The notes: generated by a model from the sequence alone, not told the origin. Shown: positions 36,953-47,036, counted from the first letter of the stretch. The stretch is 64,000 nucleotides of DNA from a bacterium (GCA_905221105.1 CAJNBW010000004.1:1-64000), one strand, 5' to 3'. Numbers and translations: made by a program.

Positions 36953-37690
36953 TCAATGTAAGTTATTGATAGTCTCAGACACTTCCCTGACCTTATAACG
37001 CGCAATCATACAGCTTCCCCCATTGGGAAAGAAAAGAAGTTTTTCTTTCTTATCCAAACGCACCACATTGGCAGGATTAATGAGAAAAGAGCGATGACAC
37101 TGCAAGAGACGGGGTTCCTGCTTGAAAACCTCCTCTAAACTCGCTGTAAATTCCAGCCTATCTGTCTTGGTATAGAGAATAACACGATGGGCTCTGGGCG
37201 ATGTTTCAAGGTAATAAACCTCTTTAAAAGGATACTGGAATTGGGCAAATTTTGATTTAAAGTAAAAGCAATCTTCCGCTAGACTCTTACCGTCTTGACT
37301 ATTGGCATAGAGAAGGGCTATTTCGATCCGAGACTCAAACTCCTCTGCCGACAAGGCCTTATCAATGTAGTCCAAAGCAGACACTTGGTAGCGAAAGGAC
37401 AGGGGCATAAACTCCGAGTGAGTCGTCACAAAGACAATCAGGGCATAAGGATCCCGATCCCGAATCTTTCTAGCCACTTCCAGCCCCTTCATCTCCTCAT
37501 TTCGAATCTCAATATCCAAAAAGAATAGCTGATGGGCTCCCTTCTCATGCACCTCTGCCAGCAGTTGGTCCGGCTTACCAAAAACTTCAAAAGAACTGGG
37601 AGTGATATGATGTTCCTTCAAGAGTTTCTCAATCGTCGTTTCAATCCTAGTCTGTTGGGAAAAATCATCTTCTAAAACAAATATTCTCAT
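36953..37690 (-). CDS. blpR: LytTR response regulator BlpR
   Basis: A 245-aa regulator. The receiver domain comes first (VLEDDFSQQTRIE, FLDIEIRNE with the phosphorylated Asp near residue 58, VTTHSEF, SALDYIDKAL). A C-terminal LytTR DNA-binding domain follows from about residue 140 (YYLETSPRAHRVILYTK, CHRSFLINPANVVRLDK). It activates promoters with 21-base-spaced direct repeats; two such promoters are in this window. Co-transcribed with blpH. Confidence 0.92.
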   Translation of the reverse strand: MRIFVLEDDFSQQTRIETTIEKLLKEHHITPSSFEVFGKPDQLLAEVHEKGAHQLFFLDIEIRNEEMKGLEVARKIRDRDPYALIVFVTTHSEFMPLSFRYQVSALDYIDKALSAEEFESRIEIALLYANSQDGKSLAEDCFYFKSKFAQFQYPFKEVYYLETSPRAHRVILYTKTDRLEFTASLEEVFKQEPRLLQCHRSFLINPANVVRLDKKEKLLFFPNGGSCMIARYKVREVSETINNLH

Positions 37691-37856
37691 CTTCTTACTC
37701 TCCTTGTTTCAATTTCTTCCTAAAAAGAGAATAGCAAAAATACTCTGACACAAGCCCACCAAATCTTAAATAGGCCTTCAAAGCTCCTGAAAGGTAGCTT
37801 GTTCCTCAAATAAGCATGATAATCTTACAACTATTTTATCATAAAATCTTAACAGT

Positions 37857-37923
37857 ACCATTCAGGAAATTTCAAGAACAATTAAAGATTTTATGGTGAA
37901 AAAGGAGATAAAAGTGATAAACT
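37857..37923 (+). promoter_or_regulatory. BlpR-type direct-repeat promoter of blpT
   Basis: ACCATTCAGG (37857-37866) and ACAATTAAAG (37878-37887), 21 bases start to start, then exactly 30 bases to TAAACT (37918-37923) with a TGA extension. The blpR start is divergent; the rest of 37691-37985 shows no gene. Confidence 0.8.
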
Positions 37924-37985
37924 GACAGTATCAAAACACAGTTGCTAGAACCAAGACTAGCACCCAGATTAAAGGAGGAATTCTC

Positions 37986-38315
37986 ATGACAGATACAAAT
38001 CCCATCAAAACAGCTCAGACTTTGATTACGGACTTAAACAAAGCCTACCAAGCATGCAAACAGGCAACAGCTGACGACGTCCGCTTTCAGGAGCAATTAA
38101 ATTCTATTCTTGGTTTTCTAGCCAAGGCTGAGACAGTGGATAATCGAGTCTTGATTGAACTGGAAAAATTTTACCAGACTTCCAGTCTTCTCATGGGACT
38201 CAGCACTCTCAATCCTGATGCTCCTACTCGCGCCGCTTGGCGGTCCTATGACCGTTTCCACTTTGACCAAGTCAAGACCAAGTTGAGTCTCTACGGACCA
38301 ACCATTCTCTTGTAA
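37986..38315 (+). CDS. blpT: BlpT family protein
   Basis: A 109-aa soluble helical protein (MTDTNPIKTAQTLITDLNKA; LIELEKFYQTSSLLMGLSTL; AAWRSYDRFHFDQVKTKLSL), matching BlpT at the border of blp loci. AAAGGAGG precedes the ATG. Function unknown. It is driven by a BlpR-type promoter and is transcribed away from blpRH. Confidence 0.85.
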   Translation: MTDTNPIKTAQTLITDLNKAYQACKQATADDVRFQEQLNSILGFLAKAETVDNRVLIELEKFYQTSSLLMGLSTLNPDAPTRAAWRSYDRFHFDQVKTKLSLYGPTILL

Positions 38316-38319
38316 AAAA

Positions 38320-38358
38320 TAAAAGAAGCTGAGACAGATTGAACTCAACTTCTTTTTT
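38320..38358. terminator. Shared terminator of blpT and ecsB
   Basis: AAAAGAAG-TGAG / CTCA-CTTCTTTT stem with T-run on the plus strand and A-run on the other side; works for either direction. Confidence 0.8.
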
Positions 38359-38375
38359 GTTTCATATAAGCAATG

Positions 38376-39425
38376 TTAGTCCTGCATCTGACGTTTCACC
38401 TGATAAGGTAGATACAAGACTAGTAAAACCAAACCTGCACCCAGCAAGGCTAGAAGGGCTAGTTTTTCTTGGAAGGCAATCAACCCAACAACTAATTCCA
38501 CAAGTAAAACAAAACTGGTCAATCCTCGGACTACCGCCTGCAAACCTTTTTCCTTTTGCCCCTTGTCCAGTGGAAAGAGTTGGGTCAAATACTGGTAGTC
38601 AAAGGCGTGATAGAGGGCCAGCAACTGGAAGAGCAAGAGGTAGTTAAAGAGAACTACCACTGCTGTCGCAATCCAAGCTTGCTCGATAAAAACCTGTGCC
38701 AGTATGGAAAGCAAGAGCAGACGAAGGCTGAGGGCAAAGAGGTCTCCATTTCGCAAATAAGAACGCAGATAGAGATTTTGCCAAATCTTTCCAGGTACTT
38801 TTTGAACAGTCTTTAGGATAAAGTCCAGATAGGCACGACGCTTGACGCTGTTTGAAATTCCCTTGACCTGCGTAAAGAGGGCGAAGAAACGAAGCAAGAC
38901 TTGCTTACGCTTGCTTTCTTGGGAAATGACATAGTCCCAGTCGAGACCAGTTTCAGTGAAAAATTTGCTGACCTTTTGACGAAAGAGCAGATATTTCCCT
39001 GCACCCAATAGGAGTACATAGACCAGAAAAACTAGCAAGCCATAACCCATGGCTAAAAATAAAGGCGCAAATAAAAGCAAGAAAAGGGTCTGGACAAAGA
39101 GCCAAAAGACTAGGGAAATCCCTGTTTGACGCTTGAGATGGAGCTTGATTTCCTCTTCACCAACCAAGAGAAAGAGCTTATCTGGTGCCTCCATATAAGT
39201 AGCAATTCCACCCCAAAGCAAAAGTAAAACAGAGGTAATCCCTACAAACAAAAGGATAGGCCAATGATTTTCAGGAAAATGTTGCAAGAGTTGACTGTAC
39301 TGGTAGGCTAGAAATCCCAGCAGAACAAGCAGGAACAAGACAAAGTGGTCATTGAGAACATAGCGTAGATAACCAAGACACTCCTTACGAAAAGCCTGCT
39401 TTCTCTTTAAAAACAAGTCTTTCAT
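38376..39425 (-). CDS. ecsB: ABC transporter membrane subunit EcsB
   Basis: A 349-aa polytopic protein (about 8-10 membrane segments, for example DHFVLFLLVLLGFLAYQYS and PLFLAMGYGLLVFLVYVLLL) of the EcsB family, the membrane partner of EcsA. In B. subtilis Ecs affects protein secretion and intramembrane proteolysis. It overlaps ecsA by four bases. Confidence 0.9.
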   Translation of the reverse strand: MKDLFLKRKQAFRKECLGYLRYVLNDHFVLFLLVLLGFLAYQYSQLLQHFPENHWPILLFVGITSVLLLLWGGIATYMEAPDKLFLLVGEEEIKLHLKRQTGISLVFWLFVQTLFLLLFAPLFLAMGYGLLVFLVYVLLLGAGKYLLFRQKVSKFFTETGLDWDYVISQESKRKQVLLRFFALFTQVKGISNSVKRRAYLDFILKTVQKVPGKIWQNLYLRSYLRNGDLFALSLRLLLLSILAQVFIEQAWIATAVVVLFNYLLLFQLLALYHAFDYQYLTQLFPLDKGQKEKGLQAVVRGLTSFVLLVELVVGLIAFQEKLALLALLGAGLVLLVLYLPYQVKRQMQD

Positions 39426-40153
39426 AACTCCTCCTCTTTGGTCAGAGCCAAGTAAATATCATTCAAACTAGCCTCAGGCATGTTAAAGGCTTCGCGTAGT
39501 TGCGCCAGATTCCCCTTAGCACGCACCTCCCCCTTGTGGAGAATAACGAAGGCATCACACATCTTCTCCGCCGAATCCAGCACGTGGGTACTCATGAGAA
39601 TAGACTTGCCCTTTTGCTTCTCCACTTCCAAAAGCTGAATCAAGTCAGAAATAGCCAGCGGATCGAGACCAAGGAAAGGCTCATCCACGATGAAAAGACT
39701 CGGATCCATCACAAAAGCACAGATAATCATGACCTTCTGCTTCATCCCTTTTGAAAAATGAACAGGGAACCAGTCCAATTTCTGGTCCAGACGAAACATT
39801 TTTAACAAAGGTTCTACTCGCTCAAAAGCCACTTTCTGCTCGATACTATAAGCCATAGCAACCGTTTCGATATGCTCTCTGAGGGTCAATTCCTCATACA
39901 GGCTAGGTGTCTCAGGAATGTAGCCAATTTGCTTACGGTAGTTAGTCGCATCTTCTTGAAGAGTCAGTCCATTGATATTGATAGAACCGCTATAAGGTGT
40001 CAACAGACCGATAATTTCATTGATGGTCGTCGATTTCCCAGCACCATTGAGACCGATCAAACCGACCAACTGCCCACTTTCAACTGTAAAGGACACATCT
40101 TTCAAGACAGGGACATGGACATAGCCACCTGTCAGGTTTTTAATTTCTAACAT
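39422..40153 (-). CDS. ecsA: ABC transporter ATPase EcsA
   Basis: A 243-aa ATPase. GLIGLNGAGKSTTINEII is Walker A, HFSKGMKQKVMI a deviating signature typical of EcsA (FSKGM in place of LSGGQ), LFIVDEPFLGLDPLA Walker B, and MSTHVLDSAEKMCD the H loop. It is divergent from hit; the two promoters overlap in a 67-bp gap. Confidence 0.93.
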   Translation of the reverse strand: MLEIKNLTGGYVHVPVLKDVSFTVESGQLVGLIGLNGAGKSTTINEIIGLLTPYSGSININGLTLQEDATNYRKQIGYIPETPSLYEELTLREHIETVAMAYSIEQKVAFERVEPLLKMFRLDQKLDWFPVHFSKGMKQKVMIICAFVMDPSLFIVDEPFLGLDPLAISDLIQLLEVEKQKGKSILMSTHVLDSAEKMCDAFVILHKGEVRAKGNLAQLREAFNMPEASLNDIYLALTKEEEL

Positions 40154-40167
40154 ATTTTCTCCAAATC

Positions 40168-40176
40168 TGGTATAAT
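40168..40176 (+). promoter_or_regulatory. Extended -10 promoter of hit
   Basis: TGGTATAAT, 44 bases upstream of the hit ATG. Confidence 0.7.
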
Positions 40177-40184
40177 GTAGCTAT

Positions 40185-40193
40185 ATTATATCA
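40185..40193 (-). promoter_or_regulatory. Extended -10 promoter of ecsAB
   Basis: Minus strand TGATATAAT, facing the hit promoter with the two -10 boxes nine bases apart. Confidence 0.6.
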
Positions 40194-40220
40194 AAATTCA
40201 ATACAGTAGAGGTAGATTTT

Positions 40221-40631
40221 ATGTCAGATTGCATTTTTTGTAAAATCATAGCAGGGGAAATTCCTGCTTCAAAAGTATATGAAGATGAGCAGGTCCTTGC
40301 CTTTCTTGATATCTCTCAAGTGACACCAGGACACACCTTGGTCGTACCAAAAGAGCACTATCGTAATCTTTTGGAAATGGACGCTACTAGCGCCAGCCAA
40401 CTTTTTGCCCAAGTGCCAACAATTGCTCAAAAAGTCATGAAAGCTACTAAGGCTGCTGGCATGAATATCATTGCCAACTGTGAAGAAATCGCAGGTCAAA
40501 CAGTTTTTCACACCCACGTTCACCTCGTGCCTCGCTACAGTGCAGACGATGACCTCAAGATTGATTTTATCGCCCACGAACCAGACTTTGACAAACTCGC
40601 TCAAATCGCTGAAACTATCAAAAACGCCTAA
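40221..40631 (+). CDS. hit: HIT family protein
   Basis: A 136-aa nucleotide-binding hydrolase or transferase of the histidine triad family. FCKIIAGEIPASKVYEDE and GHTLVVPKEHYRNLL are the conserved strands, and QTVFHTHVHLVPRY holds the H-x-H-x-H triad. It resembles Hint/HinT nucleoside phosphoramidases. It is followed after nine bases by a small membrane-anchored protein gene. Confidence 0.93.
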   Translation: MSDCIFCKIIAGEIPASKVYEDEQVLAFLDISQVTPGHTLVVPKEHYRNLLEMDATSASQLFAQVPTIAQKVMKATKAAGMNIIANCEEIAGQTVFHTHVHLVPRYSADDDLKIDFIAHEPDFDKLAQIAETIKNA

Positions 40632-40640
40632 GGAGTTGCC

Positions 40641-40928
40641 ATGAAATTATCTAATCTACTGCTATTTGCAGGAGCTGCAGCCGGCAGTTATTTGGTCACA
40701 AAAAATCGCCAAGCCATCACAGATGAAGTCTTGAATACCACCGACCGCGTTCAAGCTATCAAGGACGATGTGGATATTATCCAAAACAGCCTGCAAATCA
40801 TCGACCAGCAAAAAGAACTCATCAAGGAATACCAAGAAGACCTGACTTACAAGTTTAAGGTCTTGGAAAAGGATATCCAGACTAGACTAGCTGTCATCAA
40901 AGAAACACAGGAAATTGAAGATAAGTAA
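40641..40928 (+). CDS. Membrane-anchored coiled-coil protein (95 aa)
   Basis: A 95-aa protein with an N-terminal hydrophobic helix (LSNLLLFAGAAAGSYLV) and a long charged helix (VQAIKDDVDIIQNSLQIIDQ onward) likely to form a coiled coil. It is co-transcribed with hit, with AAGGAG before the ATG. It resembles the streptococcal chemotaxis-like/YtxH-like small proteins annotated downstream of hit; function unknown. Confidence 0.8.
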   Translation: MKLSNLLLFAGAAAGSYLVTKNRQAITDEVLNTTDRVQAIKDDVDIIQNSLQIIDQQKELIKEYQEDLTYKFKVLEKDIQTRLAVIKETQEIEDK

Positions 40929-40950
40929 AAAGAGTCCGACGGCTCTTTTT
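40926..40950 (+). terminator. Terminator of the hit unit
   Basis: AAAAAGAG-CC / GG-CTCTTTTT stem with loop GAC, T-run at the 3' end; overlaps the stop codon region. Confidence 0.85.
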
Positions 40951-40975
40951 AGTTTATAGATTTTTTAAGACTTTC

Positions 40976-41092
40976 CTTAAGTAATGACGGACGGTAGCGA
41001 CCTTCTTCGAAGTTCCATACCTAAACTTTGAGCCTAGGTCTCAAAGTTTCCGAACACATGAAACAAAACTATTTCAGGTGTTTTCATTACGG
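40976..41092 (+). repeat. Structured intergenic element, copy 2 (between hit unit and dnaJ)
   Basis: Outer helix GTAATG (40981-40986) / CATTAC (41085-41090). Central hairpin AAACTTTGAG (41023-41032) / CTCAAAGTTT (41040-41049). Third helix ACAC-TGAAA / TTTCA-GTGT. It aligns with the copies at 24989-25107 and 45117-45233, keeping the same order CTTA, outer helix, GGACG, TTTGAG hairpin, closing helix, ACGG. A strong terminator follows at 41181-41204. The DNA between (41093-41180) shows nothing else. Confidence 0.8.
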
Positions 41093-41180
41093 TGGGAAGT
41101 CTTCGGTTTAGTGGTGAAATGGTGAGCGAGTTGTCTAAATTGTGATGCATAGTTGCTGGGATATAACTTGTTTACGTTTT

Positions 41181-41204
41181 AAAAAGAGCCGTCGGGCTCT
41201 TTTT
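41181..41204. terminator. Terminator of dnaJ (bidirectional)
   Basis: AAAAAGAGCC-GTCG-GGCTCTTTTT, a 10-bp perfect stem with T-runs on both strands, immediately before the dnaJ stop. Confidence 0.9.
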
Positions 41205-41207
41205 ACT

Positions 41208-42344
41208 TTATTCTCCATCAAAGGCATCTTTAATATGGTCAAAGAAACCTTTTTTCTTTGGATTAACTTTCAAATCACCTGCCGCAGCAAATTCTTTCAA
41301 GGCTGCTTTTTGGCGGTCGTTCAAGCCTGTCGGAGTCACGACATTAACGGTAACATATTGGTCACCGACCGCACCACCACGAAGGCTCGGTGCCCCCTTA
41401 CCACGTAGGCGGAATTTCTTACCAGTCTGAGTTCCCTCTGGGATAACCAATTCAACATCACCGTGAACAGTTGGAATATCAACGGTATCACCAAGAGCTG
41501 CTTGGACAAAGTTGAGGTTGAGATTGTAGAAGATAGTAGTTCCTTCACGTTCAAATTTGTCGCTAGCTTCCACAGAAACCACCACGTACAAGTCTCCGTA
41601 AGGTCCACCGTTAAAGCCTGCTTCACCTTGACCAGCTAAGCGGATTTGTTGACCGGTTTCCACACCAGCAGGGATTTTCACATGTACGCTATGAGCTTGT
41701 TTTTCATGACCTGTTCCATGACAGGTTGTACATGGGTCTTTGATTTCTTTTCCGCGACCATGACAGACATCACAGGTTACTTGGCGACGCATCATGCCAA
41801 GAGGGGTCTGCGTATCGACGTTAATGACACCAGCGCCATGACAGCGTCCACAAGTGACTGGACTTGTTCCTGGCTTAGCACCAGAACCGTTACATGTACT
41901 ACAGCTTGCTTCACGATTGTACTTAACTTCTTTTTCAGCTCCAAAAATAGCCTCTTCAAAGGTCAAGTTCACACGATACTGGAGGTCATCACCTTGGCGA
42001 GGAGCGTTTGGATTGCGCGAAGCACCGCCTCCGCCGAAGAAACTTGAGAAGATGTCCTCAAAACCACCGAAGCCACCTGCTCCGTTGAAACCGCCGAAAC
42101 CACCTGCTCCGCCAAATCCACCGTTGGCACCCGCAGCACCATATTGGTCATAGGCAGCCCGTTTTTGGTCGTCACTCAAAGTCTCATAGGCTTCTTGAAC
42201 TTCCTTGTACTTTTCCTCAGCACCAGGCTCCTTGTTGATATCTGGGTGGTATTTTTTGGAAAGCTTACGATAAGCTTTTTTGATCTCGTCTGCCGAAGCG
42301 TTTTTTGACACCCCCAGACGATCATAAAATTCAGTATTGTTCAT
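41208..42344 (-). CDS. dnaJ: Chaperone DnaJ
   Basis: DnaK co-chaperone. The 378-aa product has the J domain with YHPDINK (HPD motif near residue 33), a Gly/Phe-rich linker (~70-115; [20 protein letters not shown]), four zinc-binding CxxCxGxG-type repeats ([32 protein letters not shown]), and the C-terminal client-binding domains. Typical length. The upstream gap holds a possible small ORF. Its own start has a poor Shine-Dalgarno. Confidence 0.98.
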   Translation of the reverse strand: MNNTEFYDRLGVSKNASADEIKKAYRKLSKKYHPDINKEPGAEEKYKEVQEAYETLSDDQKRAAYDQYGAAGANGGFGGAGGFGGFNGAGGFGGFEDIFSSFFGGGGASRNPNAPRQGDDLQYRVNLTFEEAIFGAEKEVKYNREASCSTCNGSGAKPGTSPVTCGRCHGAGVINVDTQTPLGMMRRQVTCDVCHGRGKEIKDPCTTCHGTGHEKQAHSVHVKIPAGVETGQQIRLAGQGEAGFNGGPYGDLYVVVSVEASDKFEREGTTIFYNLNLNFVQAALGDTVDIPTVHGDVELVIPEGTQTGKKFRLRGKGAPSLRGGAVGDQYVTVNVVTPTGLNDRQKAALKEFAAAGDLKVNPKKKGFFDHIKDAFDGE

Positions 42345-42462
42345 ACAAGATACTAAGAGCGAACAGAAAGCGACTGAAATTTAGGAGACCGACAAGAAAT
42401 CCTGATTTCTTAGGAGGTTTATCTAATTTCCGAGCTTTCCGCTCGAGTTCAGTTACGAACAC
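42331..42462 (-). CDS. Candidate small ORF overlapping the dnaJ start (43 aa)
   Basis: GTG start preceded by GAAAGGAACAAA, then 43 codons ([20 protein letters not shown], then [20 protein letters not shown]) ending 14 bases inside dnaJ. It is basic, then hydrophobic, like a small membrane peptide. dnaJ itself lacks a good Shine-Dalgarno, so translational coupling is possible. The same DNA also has nested inverted repeats (CGAGC-CGGAAAG-type hairpin and AGGAGG / CCTCCT), so a structured RNA is an alternative. Weakly supported. Confidence 0.35.
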   Translation of the reverse strand: MFVTELERKARKLDKPPKKSGFLVGLLNFSRFLFALSILYEQY

Positions 42463-42496
42463 TCTTTGTTCCTTTCTATAATTTATAAGTAAATCA

Positions 42497-43129
42497 TTAG
42501 AGGATATTTTCTATACTCTGCTTCACTTGATTAAACTCTTTGTCCGATAGAGTAAATATCAAATCCTCTTCAGCATACTCGTTCTGTTCTTTAAAATAGT
42601 TGTCCGTATTCTCTGCCAACCCTAAACCGAAAATCACTTTTCTTGCAAACTCTTGATGTGCAAAACCGATAGCCGTAATGATTTGTTTATCTTGGACAAG
42701 AACTTTCGGTTGGAAATTCTCACGTGGAAGAAATTCAAAATAGTCAAAGAAGTTTTGCCAAATTCCACCTGTAAATTTCGTGTTGTTCAACAAGCCTGCT
42801 TTCGCCAATAAAAGAGGCGCTGAAGAAATGGCTGCAATTAGGATATCTTGCTCATTAAGACTTCTCAAAAACGAGATCAATTTCTCATCTTGTAGAGCAG
42901 GACCTATATTTACCATTCCTGGCAAAATCACACCAGAATAATCTTCTATACGGATCTGATCCAATGTTTTCGTCGGTTGACAGGACAAACCATCCTCAGA
43001 GACCACCATCGAATTCTCAGAAGCTACATAATCAATCGTGATATCAAAAGGCAGAGCTAAAGTACTCGTTAAAGTGGTTATCTCATAAAGAGAAAAATTA
43101 GGATAAATGATACAAAGTACTTTTTTCAT
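42497..43129 (-). CDS. DJ-1/PfpI family protein without the nucleophile cysteine
   Basis: A 210-aa protein of the DJ-1/PfpI glutamine amidotransferase-like fold: MKKVLCIIYPNFSLYEITTL start, YSGVILPGMVNIGPAL, and LIAAISSAPLLLAKAGLL. The last segment normally reads AIC(A/H)(G/A)P, with Cys as nucleophile; here it is Ser. It lies between dnaK and dnaJ on the same strand, so it may be co-expressed with the chaperones. Start chosen at 43129; three extra upstream codons begin with TTG. Confidence 0.83.
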   Translation of the reverse strand: MKKVLCIIYPNFSLYEITTLTSTLALPFDITIDYVASENSMVVSEDGLSCQPTKTLDQIRIEDYSGVILPGMVNIGPALQDEKLISFLRSLNEQDILIAAISSAPLLLAKAGLLNNTKFTGGIWQNFFDYFEFLPRENFQPKVLVQDKQIITAIGFAHQEFARKVIFGLGLAENTDNYFKEQNEYAEEDLIFTLSDKEFNQVKQSIENIL

Positions 43130-43151
43130 ACGCAACATCCTCTATTTTATC

Positions 43152-43180
43152 GAAAAACAGAGGCTGGGTTGCAACCTCTG
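43152..43180 (-). terminator. Terminator between dnaK and the DJ-1-like gene
   Basis: Minus strand CAGAGG / CCTCTG stem (11-base loop) followed by TTTTT. Confidence 0.7.
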
Positions 43181-43217
43181 GATTTCTTCTTATACTCGCC
43201 TGATTTTCAAGCTCGGG

Positions 43218-45079
<1,862 letters not shown>

Positions 45080-45116
45080 TTATTTTAATTCTAATTTTGA
45101 TTTTTTTGATATTCCC

Positions 45117-45233
45117 CTTAAGTGGTGGGGACGTGAGCAACTCCCTTCGGGATTTCATCACTTATTTTTGAGCCTATTGTCTCAAAAATCCCCTGTTTCA
45201 GTAGCAAAAGCTACTGAAACTTTCACCACGGCG
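45117..45233 (+). repeat. Structured intergenic element, copy 3 (between grpE and dnaK)
   Basis: Outer helix GTGGTG (45122-45127) / CACCAC (45224-45229). Small hairpin CCC-TTC-GGG. Conserved hairpin TTTTTGAG (45165-45172) / CTCAAAAA (45181-45188). Perfect helix TTTCAGTAGC / GCTACTGAAA (45196-45219). It is oriented opposite to the dnaK operon and followed on the plus strand by a terminator. Confidence 0.82.
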
Positions 45234-45248
45234 GGCAATATCTTCTTT

Positions 45249-45270
45249 GCAAGCCTCCGGCTTGCTTTTT
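45249..45270 (+). terminator. Plus-strand terminator after element copy 3
   Basis: GCAAGCC-TCC-GGCTTGC, a 7-bp perfect stem, then TTTTT. No plus-strand gene precedes it, so it would end an RNA made from the structured element. Confidence 0.75.
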
Positions 45271-45341
45271 ATCTTTCTTTCATAGTTTATTGTCGTTTCG
45301 GACAAGTTTTCTATTATGTATGTTACAACCGTCAGAATTGC

Positions 45342-45866
45342 CTAGTTGTAAACAACTACCATGGCTGGGCGTAGGATGCGGTCATGGAGTTTATAACCTT
45401 TTTGGAAGACTTGAGCGATAGTGTCTGCTGGGTGATCATCATCTGCTGGGAGAGTTTGGATGGCCATATGGTAGTTATGGTCAAATTCGCCGTCAGCTGA
45501 GATTTCTTCGATTCCTTCTTCTTTCAAAGCGTGAATCAAGCTTTCTTGCACCATCTCCAATCCTTTTTTGACATCGTCTGTCAAACCTTCAACTGCGAGC
45601 GCACGCTCAAGGTTGTCCAAAGAAGGGAGAATTGCTTTTGCCAAGTCCTGGCTACGATAACGTTGCAAGTTTTGACGCTCTTCATTGGCACGACGTTGGA
45701 TATTTTGCATTTCTGCATGAGCGCGAAGGTATTTGTTTTCGAACTCATCTGCACGTTCATTTGCCAAGTCCAACTCAGACTTCTCAGGAGTTGCTTCTTC
45801 AGCTGTTTCCACAACTTCCTCTTCTTGGACTTCTTCTACTTCTTCATTTTTTATATCTTGGGCCAT
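45342..45866 (-). CDS. grpE: Nucleotide exchange factor GrpE
   Basis: Drives ADP release from DnaK. The product is 174 aa from [16 protein letters not shown], with an acidic N terminus, a long coiled-coil helix ([20 protein letters not shown]) and the C-terminal beta domain ([30 protein letters not shown]). AAGGAGG precedes the ATG at 45866. It follows hrcA after 26 bases. Confidence 0.97.
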   Translation of the reverse strand: MAQDIKNEEVEEVQEEEVVETAEEATPEKSELDLANERADEFENKYLRAHAEMQNIQRRANEERQNLQRYRSQDLAKAILPSLDNLERALAVEGLTDDVKKGLEMVQESLIHALKEEGIEEISADGEFDHNYHMAIQTLPADDDHPADTIAQVFQKGYKLHDRILRPAMVVVYN

Positions 45867-45892
45867 TTTCGCCTCCTTTAATGATTTCAATC

Positions 45893-46927
45893 TTAATGTA
45901 CTTCGTAATGATTACTGCTGAGGTAGCGGTAAAAATCAGTCAACTTCATAGTCAAAACACGGTTGACTACGTTGACTTGGTTGATTAGCTGCTGATAATC
46001 CAGATTGACTGGACCGATAATGGCTAGAATTCCAACTCCCCGATAAGGAATGAGGAACTTGCTACTAATCACTGCTAGGTCTGCTAGACAGGATTCTTGA
46101 CTGTCTGCAACACGGACATTTTGCATTTGATCTTCATGCAGGCCCTCACGAATCTCCAAGGCAACCTTTTGCGGTTGGTCAAAGAACTGATAAGCTGCCA
46201 GATTGGCAAAATTCAAGAGATTGACCTTGCCTGCCACCACAATGTTTTCGTTGAACATTTCCTTAAAGATATGTTCAAAGAGATCCATGACATTATCCGT
46301 TGTTGTGAAATAACGCTGGATAATCTGCGGAATCTCCGTCCGAATCTTGTAGTGAATATCTAGAACGGTGTGACCGAGGAAACGTTCTTGAATGATTGCC
46401 TTCAGTTTCAGCAAATCTTCCTGCAAGAAGTTCCTTGGAATCAGAAACTGACTGGTAACCGTTCGAGACTCGTCTAGGGTGAATACCGCCAAGGCTGTAT
46501 GTTGACCTAAAACAACGATATCAAAGGCTGTCAACCGTTGTCTGCTGGGCTCAACGTCTAGTGCTACTACCGTACAACCACTCAAGTCTGTCAGTAGATT
46601 AGCAGCCTCTTGCAGAATATCCTCCAATTTGAAGAATTCCTGATCAAAGGCTTTGACAATCTCATATACCTCATTTTCAGCTAATCGGTCAAAATCCAGT
46701 GAGTGTTTCACATAGTACTGAAAACCAGCAACACTTGGCATGCGACCGCTTGAAGTATGAGCCTTCTCAAGCAACCCTTGCTTTTCTAAAGCCGCCATAT
46801 CATTACGAATGGTTGCACTGCTAGAGTTAATAGACTCTTGCAAGGCTTTGGATCCGACAGGTTCGTGCGTTTTGGTAAAGATGTCAATAATCAGATTTAA
46901 AATATCCTGCTGACGCTCTGTAACCAC
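45893..46927 (-). CDS. hrcA: Heat-inducible transcription repressor HrcA
   Basis: Repressor of the dnaK and groE operons through CIRCE. The product is 344 aa from GTG at 46927 ([16 protein letters not shown]). A winged helix lies at residues ~1-75 ([20 protein letters not shown]) and the HrcA dimerisation/GAF-like domain follows ([32 protein letters not shown]). AGGAG is at the right distance from the GTG; the longer frame to 46969 would run through the promoter-proximal CIRCE. First gene of the operon. Confidence 0.97.
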   Translation of the reverse strand: MVTERQQDILNLIIDIFTKTHEPVGSKALQESINSSSATIRNDMAALEKQGLLEKAHTSSGRMPSVAGFQYYVKHSLDFDRLAENEVYEIVKAFDQEFFKLEDILQEAANLLTDLSGCTVVALDVEPSRQRLTAFDIVVLGQHTALAVFTLDESRTVTSQFLIPRNFLQEDLLKLKAIIQERFLGHTVLDIHYKIRTEIPQIIQRYFTTTDNVMDLFEHIFKEMFNENIVVAGKVNLLNFANLAAYQFFDQPQKVALEIREGLHEDQMQNVRVADSQESCLADLAVISSKFLIPYRGVGILAIIGPVNLDYQQLINQVNVVNRVLTMKLTDFYRYLSSNHYEVH

Positions 46928-46953
46928 CTCATCACTCCTCTCTGTCTGATCAA

Positions 46954-46980
46954 TTAGCACTCTATACACTCAAGTGCTAA
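46954..46980 (-). promoter_or_regulatory. CIRCE operator downstream of the hrcA promoter
   Basis: TTAGCACTC, nine bases, AAGTGCTAA: one mismatch in the second arm (A for G). It lies between the -10 element and the hrcA start. Confidence 0.93.
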
Positions 46981-46991
46981 CTCATGATTCT

Positions 46992-47019
46992 ATTATACAC
47001 CCTTAGAAGAGAATGTCAA
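46992..47019 (-). promoter_or_regulatory. Promoter of hrcA-grpE-dnaK
   Basis: Minus strand TTGACA (47014-47019), a 16-base spacer, TATAAT (46992-46997). Confidence 0.9.
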
Positions 47020-47036
47020 GATAAAAACTCAAAAAA

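Noticed and set aside
42353..42470. A fourth copy of the ~118-nt structured element, before dnaJ
   Set aside because: It has nested inverted repeats, but the shared landmarks (GGACG, TTTGAG hairpin, CACCACGG end) are absent; treated separately as a possible small ORF.
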